Assembly (NCBI GenBank): GCA_037179515.1 | Contig: JAXCGZ010005734.1 | Span: forward strand, 93,501 to 157,500 | DNA length: 64,000 bases | Reading direction: 5' to 3' | Source: Halocaridina rubra | Taxonomy: Eukaryota > Arthropoda > Malacostraca > Decapoda > Atyidae | Shown here: in pieces, positions 56,227-64,000 of the stretch | Position numbering within the stretch: the stretch's first letter is position 1 | Layout: each line of letters opens with the position of its first letter | Made by a program: the position numbers and the translations under genes | Notes under the pieces: model-generated | The model's database searches: none | Told to the model about the DNA's origin: nothing | The model's input: only the letters and a program-made list of their open reading frames with translations

Positions 56227-57254
56227 TTAATGAGGCCCCATCCCCTGAACTTCTGTCATTATCTTCTTTATCTCTCCTTTGTCTGGAAGAACTCTGAAAT
56301 TAAAATTTTTCTTCTCTTCTTCATTTCTTTCCTTATTTAATCTTCTAGCCTCTTGCAACAAGTTTTTGATCTTTTCCATCTCTTCCTGTGTTCTGTATTG
56401 TCTAATGAACACATCTTTGAATTCTTGAAGGTCTTTTAGACTTGTTTTCCTTATCAATATGTCTCTACATGTGTTCCCTCTCTCAAAGATTACTTTCGTT
56501 GGTCTCTGCTTTCCTTCCCTCGAATATTTGCCTAGTTGGTGAATGTTTACAATATCCTCAGGACCACAAACTACTCCAAGCTTTCTTATCAGGTCTACAA
56601 CCCTAGCTTTATTTTCTTCAAGTCTCCCCTGCCATGTTGGCTCCTGGGATTCGCTTATGCCTGAGATTACCACTGTCTTCTCTTTATCAAGTGCCTGTTT
56701 CATCAATGGATTTGCCCTTTCCATCACAACGTCTTTCATTTTTTTTTTATTACTGTTGCTTTATAGTCAACTGTTTGTATGTTTTTCAGTGCCACCACCT
56801 TCACAGCCTCTTTTACTACCACAGAAGTTTTCATGGCATCATGTTCCATATTCATCTCCTGAGACTTTTTCTATACTTTTCGATGTTTTCCTTAATCTGG
56901 ACATTCCAAGCTGCAATCTCGTCTCTCTCAGAAGAGAGCAGTGAACTAACATTTAAGTCATTTAGGTTGTCATGCAGCTGTTTGTTGTTATCTTCTTGTT
57001 TAGAAATTCTGATTTCTAGTTCATTCTTTTTCCCTTCCAGCTTCTTTATTCATTTTTCTAGTTCTTTTCTCTCCTGCCCTTGTGCTTTATATGCTTCCTC
57101 AAAATATCTTTTTTCCTCTCTGAGTGTTTCATACTCTTTCATTCCTCTATCCATACACCATATTTTATCATCAAGGCTTATAACAATTGCCTCTAAATCC
57201 TTGATTTTCTGTTTTAATCTCCTAATAGCTACTCCTCCTGCCGCTGCTACATCC
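56227..57254 (-). pseudogene. CR1-like ORF1 (copy L4)
   Basis: The C-terminal 170 codons (56739-56227) are open: KTVVISGISESQEPTWQGRL, ENKARVVDLIRKLGVVCGPE, LIRKTSLKDLQEFKDVFI and FRVLPDKGEIKK. They probably form the RRM-like and C-terminal domains of a LINE ORF1 RNA-binding protein. The N-terminal part (57254-56760) is a Lys/Glu-rich coiled coil with stops and shifts. ORF1 ends 3 bp before the ORF2 reading, a layout that suggests coupled translation in the intact element. Confidence 0.72.
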
Positions 57255-57384
57255 CATGAGTGTGTTTGTTTACTTAATTGTGATCAAGGGAAAGAGTCCA
57301 ATGTTCCTAATTCCCAATCTCTTGATCGGTTTAATATTTTACTTTCCAACCTATACCCGTCCTTTAAACTATGAATGCATTTAG
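57255..57384 (-). mobile_element. CR1-like 3' fragment, other subfamily (copy L5, left part)
   Basis: 'ttacttaattgtgatcaagg', 'gaaagagtccaatgttccta' and 'acccgtcctttaaactatga' are a diverged version of the CR1 3' UTR. It continues at 58616 after a LINE insertion. Confidence 0.65.
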
Positions 57385-58615
57385 TTTCATTCATTCTTTG
57401 TCTATATCCACCTGGGGGGTGGTTGGGCCATGGTGGGCCCGTAGATGAGTGATCTGGGAGCTGCGGTCATGTCTTATCTGCAAATAAAAGAAAAGCTTGA
57501 ATATGCTGTTTACGAGGTTAGTAGTCTCCTTCATTATATGTGTTGCTTAGATGCCATTAAATGTTGAGGAAGTGGAAAGTTTAGATATGACAGTGGTGAA
57601 GAAGGGAGAGTTGATGGTGCCGTGTGAACACTTTTAACCCTTAGAGGACCAGGACCACTGGGAAGGATGAGTAAATGGGAAATAGGAACGAAATAAAAAA
57701 TTTATGAAATTAAAGACGAAAAATACCTAGATGAACAAAAATTCGGAGAAAAACATAAAAAAAATTAGAGAAGAGTATGCTGGCAGCTAGCAAGGGCTAA
57801 GGTTTCTTTATGAAACCACACCAGCATATTGATGGGTTCATGCTGGAAAGGTTGAGGGAACTATCATCAACCTCTTTTGTTCTTTTCTACGTTTTTATTT
57901 TTATGATTTATCTTGGAGGAGGGTACTGGCTAATTAGGCTTTGCAGGCTGTCCAAATGGTTCATTGTTGCTCTTATTATGGTACTTGGAGCTTGAGGGGC
58001 ATTTGGGTCATTGCTAGGAGTTACAGGGGCTCCGGTCTTTTATCGTATTGGGAGAAAACTTCACATTCGAGGATGTAGTGGAGAAGAAGTTGTGGAGTTG
58101 CTTCCTGGCAGAATGTGCACTCCTTGATGATGATTTCAGTCATTTGCCAAGTGCACTTGTACCCAAGTCTCAGTGGATAAATGTTGAATGCATTGCTTAG
58201 GTGGAGGTTCTTAGGAGGGGTAAAGTGCTGGAGGTTGGTGGCGGTTTTGTACCAAGACTTGGAGGCACATCCGGTGTCCATGCACAGATTGTGTCTTGCT
58301 AGCTGAAGATTGAAAAGTGATTCGGTGGTCTTGGTTTGTATTTGGACTTTACCAGGAGACAGGGATACTTGAATCTCTGCTTTTTCATTCCCTTTGATGC
58401 TGGCGTGGATGGGTATCCAAGCAAAGTTGATGGTTTTGCCATTGCTGATGTACCTGTGGTGGAAGAAAAATATGTCAGTGATGGTTCTCACACTATCTCA
58501 GGGGTATGTCTTCTTAACAGCCTGTTAGGCACATTTAGAATTTGTGAGAATGAGGGCATGGGCAATAAAAAAAAATGGCCAAGTTTTGGGATGGTGTCAT
58601 ACTTCCTAGTGTTTT
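57385..58615 (-). mobile_element. LINE with RNase H domain, 3' fragment, inserted in CR1 copy L5
   Basis: The minus strand at 58565-58021 codes for a non-LTR RNase H end (NFAWIPIHASIKGNEKAE, where most families have W-V-P-S-H-x-G-x-x-G-N-E-x-A-D) and a C-terminal Cys-rich stretch (CTFCQEATPQLLLHYILECE). The rest down to 57385 is probably 3' UTR, ending 'aatgaatgaaa' in its own sense. 'gcatttag' flanks it (57377-57384 and 58616-58623), a possible target duplication. Families with this layout include I- and R1-like LINEs. Confidence 0.6.
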
Positions 58616-58770
58616 GCATTTAGCATTTATGGATTCCTTGCTTAGCGAATTCTAATTATCATCTATTCTCATACTAACAAAGTACATCCTTACATCCTGC
58701 AAGAATGTTTTCTGATGAAGCTTCAAGCTATGACCTATAATTCTAATGCCACCTGTTGTGTCTAAGATAC
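58616..58770 (-). mobile_element. CR1-like fragment (copy L5, right part)
   Basis: 'ccttgcttagcgaattctaa', 'ttacatcctgcaagaatgtt' and 'gcttcaagctatgacctata' match the CR1 C-terminal coding in reverse, diverged from L1-L4. Confidence 0.7.
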
Positions 58771-59053
58771 CCCTTTAATTAGTGTTTAGATTTTTATTGT
58801 ACACTTAAGAAGTGTTTACTATTATTTACGTCTGACAACCACACATAGTGTGTTTCGATCCTTCATATAAAGGTTTTGATCCATTTTAGAAGTGTTTCAT
58901 TATTATTCAGTATTACTGATTGTTCTCATTTCATTTATAGTGTATTTGTTTAGTTTTAGAATTTATACTCTTCTACAAATGGCGTAACGAAATATAGCAG
59001 TTACAGTATAGTTGTGTATACATATCCACCCCACTTCATCTATACGACGAGTG

Positions 59054-59277
59054 TGGGATATGTATTATAATGACTACACATAATACACAATTATATAGAT
59101 TCATAGAGCTTTACAACTATCTACCTATCTTGAATAGGTAAGAAACATAGCAGTGGCGACAAGAATGGGATATGCATTATAATGACTACACATCATATAC
59201 AATTATAGAGCTTCATAGAGCTTTACAACCATCTACTTATCTTGAACAGGTAAGAAACATAACAGTGGCGACGAGTG
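59054..59277 (+). repeat. 112-bp tandem duplication of LTR end and primer-binding site
   Basis: 59054-59165 and 59166-59277 share 'tgggatatgcattataatga', 'agctttacaaccatctactt' and 'taagaaacataacagtggcg' with about 12 differences, so the duplication is not recent. Confidence 0.85.
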
Positions 59278-59369
59278 GTTATTATATCAGGCAGAGGAGG
59301 CAGTACATTTGGCACCACACCAAGTTTTGGCAGGAGTGTGTAACCAGCCCACAGCAGTCAACTACAACC

Positions 59370-59576
59370 ATGGTGCTCAATCTACCCGTGCCGAGAATGT
59401 TTTCCATACCAGAGGAACCTTCCACTATTGCACAGAGGTGGAGTAAGTGGATAGATTAGTTTGACATCTATCTGAAGGCCATAGGAGTCACCAAGGATGA
59501 GCAGACGCATGCCCTACTACTCCAAGTAGCAGGTCTAGAGGTACAGGAGGTATATAAAACCCTATAGTCTCCTGCT
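59370..59576 (+). pseudogene. Gypsy gag N-terminus
   Basis: ATG at 59370. The reading MVLNLPVPRMFSIPEEPSTI, AQRWSKWID, (stop), FDIYLKAIGVTKDEQTHALL and LQVAGLEVQEVYKTL matches the start of gag in many gypsy elements (a P-x-x-F-x-I-P-x-x-P start, W-x-x-W, and ALLLxxAG). TAG at 59457 and 59564 break it. The frame is then cut by the SINE at 59588; 59773-59850 may continue it (WLKQEPYPIKCKEVSIPL). Confidence 0.68.
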
Positions 59577-59587
59577 TCCAATATGTG

Positions 59588-59761
59588 CTACTATGCTGTT
59601 TATCGCGTTATGTGTCGCTATTAATCCACATTAAGATGGTGGTCACAGACAGCTGGAGCTGGGGAATTATGGTTGGACATCCTGACACCCAGCGGCGGGT
59701 TCGATCGCGGTTCTGTAACTTCCGAGTTGAGTGGGTTAACCTCTGTGCTACCGCGGTCCCC
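59588..59761 (-). mobile_element. tRNA-derived SINE, family 1, with target duplication
   Basis: The best preserved family 1 head: on the minus strand 'ggggaccgcggtagcacaga' then 'ggttaacccactcaactcgg' and 'cgcgatcgaacccgccgctg' give acceptor-like, A-box and B-box segments. 'tccaayatgtg' flanks it (59577-59587 and 59762-59772, one mismatch). It interrupts the gypsy gag region. Confidence 0.82.
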
Positions 59762-60208
59762 TCCAACATGTGGCTTAAACAAGAGCCTTACCCAATCAAG
59801 TGTAAAGAAGTGTCGATTCCTCTCATGAGCGTCTTTAGATGGAGTAGATGAATTTGGCGAGAGCTTATCCTCTGTTATGGATATACGATGTATGGGTGGA
59901 ACGGTTAGTGGTGGAACCAGAAGCCATTTTTGGAGCAATATTTCACACCGGAGTAGAACGGTTCATGTTGGTTCGAAGGAGAATGTTCCTATAGTGAATC
60001 TTACACTCACGAGGTCGCTACCCTGTAGTGTAAGAACGGGGGTTACGGATTGTAATAAAAGGCAGAACCGTCTACCGAAGCAGTCTCTGTATCACTAAAG
60101 GTCTACCATATAACGAAAAATATTGTCATCTTTTCTTTCCTATCCCAAAGATGGTGTACAAACAACCTTGAAGCGTGAAACCAATAATTATTTTTTCAGA
60201 AGTAGTTC

Positions 60209-60442
<234 letters not shown>

Positions 60443-60515
60443 GAAGCACTGCTTGTTGCTCACATCTGGTAAGAGAGAAAAAACAAAAAATAAACAAAAA
60501 CAAATAAATTTACCT

Positions 60516-60723
60516 TTGAAATAATGACATTCATTTCGTGAACAGATATCTCAAAATCACGTAATTCCAATAAAAGGTCAAAATGCCGAGTACTACGAGA
60601 GCAATTCTCTTTCGGCTGCATTCTCAGGATTAGAGGAGCCGAAAACAAAGGGAAATGCCTGAACAGAGCGACGATCACGCTGGTTTTCCAGTTTTCAGTG
60701 ATTTGGCGATATTCAAAACCCAT
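60516..60723 (-). CDS. Candidate host exon A (uncertain)
   Basis: The minus strand is open from ATG at 60723 (MGFEYRQITENWKTSVIVAL, RHFDLLLELRDFEISVHEMN) to AAG|GTAAAT at 60516, a good donor in phase 0. The composition is protein-like and the region is not a recognised repeat. It may be the first coding exon of a minus-strand gene. Candidate exon B at 45530 has a matching phase. No family was recognised. Confidence 0.38.
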
Positions 60724-61992
60724 ACCAAATATATTTTCAATTCTGTGTTTTAGAGTGTGAAAATTCTTCAGCTTTTCCTAACTTATGTCGTACTGTCGTA
60801 GGAAAATTTGAAGAAGAAAAAAATATGTTTATGGAAAATTAGGAGGTAAGGAAGGGATTATATATATATATATTTGTTTATGTATTAAGTTAGATTAATA
60901 TAACTGGTATAGGTGGCCTAGTATATTTGTTAGTTTTTAACCTTAGTCGATTTAGGATTTTTATTTTTTTCTACTTGTTCTTGGTCCTGGTATGCGAGCA
61001 AAGTTCACTGATCTTTTCACGATTTTCTTCTTCTTTGTCCTATTATTGGGTATATCTCATGAAATACTGGACTAACATGAAGCATAAGCTATGTACTCGC
61101 TAATGACCATGAATCACTATTACATTTAACATGTAATAATTACAAAGAGTATGTCGATGTGATTGTCGATGATGACATGGTCGACCTTGTGGAGGCTAAA
61201 TAGCAGTCGACCGCAACTCCCTCAGTTTGTGTCCATGTGGTGGCCAACTCTTACGTTAGGTAATATTCATGTATCCTGATTGAAAGTTTTTCGAAATTTA
61301 TAATATAAAGAAAGCCTACTTTATTTTATATAGAATTGATAATGTAGGAATACAGACTACTTTTGGATCCTAAAATACAAAATATCAAGATTTAATATTT
61401 TTGAAGCTTGAAGTATCTGGCATCTTTATATCGTCATTGCCAAATCGTCAGGTGAAAATTTCTCAGGTAAAGAACGAGACGAACGTCCAGTGTCGCTTTG
61501 GCTGTGTTATGAGGTAGGGGCTAGACTCAAGATGTCGACCCACTCGTTCTTGATGTGACAGTGCGCTTGGATTTGTTTTTATTTTTAAGGTGGACGTTAA
61601 AGCTCACTGAATTTCGATTACTGTATTTAAAAGGTAAGTCTAAGAAATTTATTATTTTCTTTTGTGATATTTATTACCTTAAGTGTAAGATATTCTTCTC
61701 CATCTTCTGGTCTGTGCACCTCGTAGAGGGCTTGGAGCCCAGCGAAGACGCATTCTCCCATCCCTCTCCCGCCCCCCTATCTCGTCACCTCCCCCCACTT
61801 CGTTATTTTTCTACCTCTCCCCTTCCCTTCCCCCACCATAAAATCCTATCCTGAGGACCCTCTGCGCTGATCCTGGGGACATTGGCCTGGCGCTGGGCAT
61901 TTCCTGATGGGGCTAGCTGTAGCTTTTTTTTTTCTAAAATATCAAATGGCTTTTTGAGTATTTCGTGATGAAAGATTTACCAACAACTTTTT
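60724..61992. other. Spacer upstream of candidate exon A
   Basis: No recognised repeat. 61730-61860 is C/T-rich on the plus strand ('cctctccccttcccttcccc'). A promoter for candidate exon A could be here, but no TATA or initiator could be assigned. Confidence 0.35.
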
Positions 61993-62220
61993 GGCCCTAT
62001 TTCTTAAGCTGTAAACCTAGGATACCATATTGTTAGTTAGCTAGACACACACAAATGAATTTCATTAACGCATCTGATGTGGCCCTGTGTATGGCTAGGA
62101 TCCCGTACGGGATCCTAGCCATACATAGAATCGCGTCAGATGCGTTTATGACATCCCTTTGTGTCTAGCTAACTAACAATACAGTATCCTAGGTTTATAC
62201 TGTTTAAGAAATCGGGCCCT
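61993..62220. repeat. 228-bp palindrome (fold-back element)
   Basis: Two arms of about 114 bp meet with no loop at 62106/62107. The inner 19 bp of each arm (62088-62125, centre 'ggatcccgtacgggatcc') pair perfectly. The outer parts match with small gaps ('gttagttagctagacaca', 'tttcttaa'). It ends in GGCCCT and GGGCCCT. It may be a miniature inverted-repeat transposon. Confidence 0.88.
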
Positions 62221-62436
62221 TGAGTAAGAGATGCTGTTGTTCTGTAGGGGATCAAGTCAACATAACGACTGCCAGTACATTAAATAACATCGTACATTGT
62301 TAGGTTAGGTATTAACGTCACTTAATCCAACCTATGAATTTTCGGGATTATTTAATATACTGGGTCGTAATCTTGACTTGATCCCTGTCGCGTTTAATCC
62401 ATAAAAGATTTATACCTGTTCCACCATATTACTTGT
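62221..62436. other. Spacer, nothing recognised
   Basis: Short spacer between the palindrome and a SINE. Confidence 0.4.
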
Positions 62437-62611
62437 ACCTTGGCTCAAGCGGTAGCGTCCGCGACTGAGGCGTCAGGTCGAGGGTTCGCGCCCCGTCACG
62501 GGTACCCTGCACTCAGGGTAACGATTCATCTCCCAAAACAAGTCCTTCGCAAGAAGGCAACCGTCCTAGCCCTTAGTAGAAAAGGGAGTCCGTGACGTAA
62601 AACCGGAACTG
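62437..62611 (+). mobile_element. tRNA-derived SINE, family 2
   Basis: Starts 'accttggctcaagcggtagc', with B-box-like 'gtcgagggttcgcgccccg', body 'acaagtccttcgcaagaagg' and 'gggagtccgtgacgtaaaac'. 'attacttgt' flanks it (62428-62436 and 62612-62620). Confidence 0.85.
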
Positions 62612-62880
62612 ATTACTTGTGGATTAACAGCAATAATTATGTATCTCGTGAAATATTTACGATTATAAAATCTGGAGGTCTCTGTGTCGTTTACATTTTC
62701 AATTTCATAAGAAAAGTTCGAGGGTAAGACATTTGCCCCTTGAGACAACTGCTCCAGGGACGATTGCCGTTAAAGTATTCAGTGTTGAGTACTATAAATT
62801 GCTGTTTTATTTATCACATAAAAATTGCTCATTACAAGCAACAGACGTACTCCAAAGCCTAACCTAACTGTAGATTTTAA

Positions 62881-63132
62881 CAGGCCTGGCCAGGACAGCT
62901 CTATGTTAAGCCTACCTTCAATTACGGATCTAGCCTATTTCAATGCCTACATCTACACTGAATATTCTGGAGTATTTGTTAAACCTTTTATTATCCCTTC
63001 ACATCTGACAAGTCACAATACTCCTCATTTCTCTTTCTGCTTTCTTTTTTATATTTTTTGTTTCCTTGGTGCCCGGGCCCGATGAGGGCAATTTTCTTTT
63101 ACGTCCCGGTGTCACACTTATAAAAAAAGAAA
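62881..63132 (+). mobile_element. Short non-autonomous element built from LINE ends (copy B)
   Basis: 'ggcctggccaggacagctct', 'caatgcctacatctacactg' and 'tcacatctgacaagtcacaa' match the J5 leader. 'ccttggtgcccgggcccgat' through 'ggtgtcacacttataaaaaa' matches the jockey-like 3' tail. It lacks the first 60 or so bp of the head. Confidence 0.68.
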
Positions 63133-63235
63133 GGATAGTCAACTGGTTTTGCACACTGATAGTAGAAATGGATAAGTACTGACAATTAGTGCATTGAAAT
63201 CTCCTTTGGACGTGAAGTCAAAATACTCGTTTTCT

Positions 63236-63385
63236 GTGTTATTGTAGTCCCCATTATGGGAGTGGACTCAGATTTGACCTGGAGAATTAAGGTTGGATGC
63301 CCTTCCTAACGCCTCGCGGTGAGCTCGATCTCGGATTTGCCCTTCCAGAGTCGATTATATTATCACTACGATTGCGGTCCCCCTT
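63236..63385 (-). mobile_element. tRNA-derived SINE, family 1
   Basis: Plus-strand text 'gtagtccccattatgggagt', 'tggagaattaaggttggatg', 'cccttcctaacgcctcgcgg' and 'gattgcggtccccc' is the reverse of family 1 with its head at 63385. Confidence 0.7.
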
Positions 63386-63503
63386 TGGACGCGAATTTCA
63401 ATTACTTAGCGATATAGGACATATATAGCCCCCCCCCCCTTTCTTTCTGACAGCCTGTTCTCCCCTGAGCAAATTTCCTTTTAATTCTTAATGATTCTGA
63501 GAT

Positions 63504-63708
63504 TGTTGTTGTTGTTCCGGTTTTACGTCACGGACTCCCTTTTCTACCAAGGGCTAGGACGGTTGCCTTCTTGCGAAGGACTTGTTTTGGCAGATGTAAT
63601 CGTTACCCTGAGTGCATGCCCTTGCTAATCTCAGACCGTGACGGGGCGCGAACCCTCGACCTGACGCCTCAGAGTCGCGGACGCTACCGCATGAGCCGCG
63701 GCGACCAC
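63504..63708 (-). mobile_element. tRNA-derived SINE, family 2, with 18-bp target duplication
   Basis: Minus-strand head 'gccgcggctcatgcggtagc', B box 'gtcgagggttcgcgccccg', and 3' end 'aaaaccgg' plus an (AAC)n tail. Flanked by 63486-63503 and 63709-63726 ('tcttaatgattytgagat', one mismatch). It is the most complete family 2 copy here. Confidence 0.88.
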
Positions 63709-63909
63709 TCTTAATGATTTTGAGATGCAAATATGAATTTATATCAGAGTAAAACTGTTAACATTTTTGGATTAATATGTAAGACAGGAAGAAATTAAAT
63801 CTTATATGTAGAGTCTTATGTAGAGTATTTAAATATCACCGAATGAGAAGTGTATCCTCCATCTTATAAAATGGAGATTGTGATTTAAAGAAGAATTCTT
63901 TAACGCTGG

Positions 63910-63972
<63 letters not shown>

Positions 63973-63973
63973 G
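63910..63973. repeat. (TTA)n microsatellite
   Basis: About 21 perfect units near the right end of the window. Confidence 0.95.
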
Positions 63974-64000
63974 AGTTTGGGATTTAGAGAGGAATTCTGT

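Larger units (their letters stand above)
58771..60120 (+). mobile_element. Gypsy-type LTR retrotransposon, 5' part
   Basis: An LTR-like region leads to 'taagaaacataacagtggcg', where TGGCGACGAGTGG at 59265 looks like a tRNA primer-binding site (its TGG pairs with a tRNA CCA end). A gag-like frame follows from 59370. The last 112 bp of the LTR plus primer site are duplicated in tandem. A SINE splits the gag region. No pol was found before the (ATT)n tract. The 5' limit is uncertain. Confidence 0.65.

Noticed and set aside
59690..59761. Genuine tRNA gene
   Set aside because: The tRNA-like head has acceptor-, A- and B-box-like parts but is followed by the SINE body and bordered by a target duplication.

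Overview
The window looks like intron-rich, repeat-laden DNA from an arthropod, most likely a decapod crustacean and possibly a crab. This is inferred from the repeat set: GalEa-like Ty1/copia elements, CR1-like LINEs ending in short AT-rich direct repeats, RTE and jockey-superfamily LINEs, Tigger-type DNA elements, tRNA-derived SINEs and very long (TA)n, (TG)n, (TC)n and (ATT)n microsatellites. No bacterial genes, operons, rRNA, true tRNA genes or CRISPR arrays were seen.

The one convincing host gene is on the minus strand. A single exon (27931-34358) carries a 17-nt leader and 2137 codons. Donor and acceptor signals with matching phases link it to a 166-nt exon (25228-25393) and a 155-nt exon (9997-10151), after which the gene leaves the window to the left. 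The protein is mostly Ser/Thr-rich and low in complexity, but holds about six diverged modules that look like beta-barrel (cold-shock/S1-like) units, several ending in an 'aliphatic-W-x-G-x-x-P' signature. The last module is split between exons 2 and 3, which independently supports the splice. A 393-bp coding unit is repeated in tandem and a 519-bp piece of it was recently duplicated. I do not recognise the family. Two weaker minus-strand exon candidates lie at 60516-60723 and about 45530-45603.

Layout. 1-9.5 kb: jockey-like fragments J1 and J2, an RTE fragment (R1), SINEs and a decayed copia element with a SINE inside it. 9.5-11.5 kb: minisatellite, host exon 3, SINE. 11.5-16.1 kb: RTE copy R2 split by jockey-like copy J3. 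16.2-18.1 kb: LTR inserted in LTR. 18.1-24.3 kb: CR1 fragment, jockey-like J4 (holding a solo LTR) and the long J5. 24.3-34.4 kb: host introns and exons. 34.6-43.6 kb: SINEs, two Tigger-like elements, a satellite and a second copia remnant. 43.6-46.3 kb: inverted repeat and microsatellites. 46.3-57.3 kb: a head-to-tail cluster of closely related CR1-like copies. 57.3-64 kb: another LINE fragment, a gypsy 5' end, microsatellites, a long palindrome and SINEs.

The mobile elements form a readable nesting history: SINE in copia, jockey in RTE, LTR in LTR, solo LTR in jockey in CR1, CR1 end in CR1, SINE in gypsy, LINE in CR1. Several insertions have clear target-site duplications (TSDs). A short non-autonomous family seems to join the 5' leader of the jockey-like LINE to its 3' tail. 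Coordinates of repeats without TSDs are approximate, and all family calls are by eye, without database searches.
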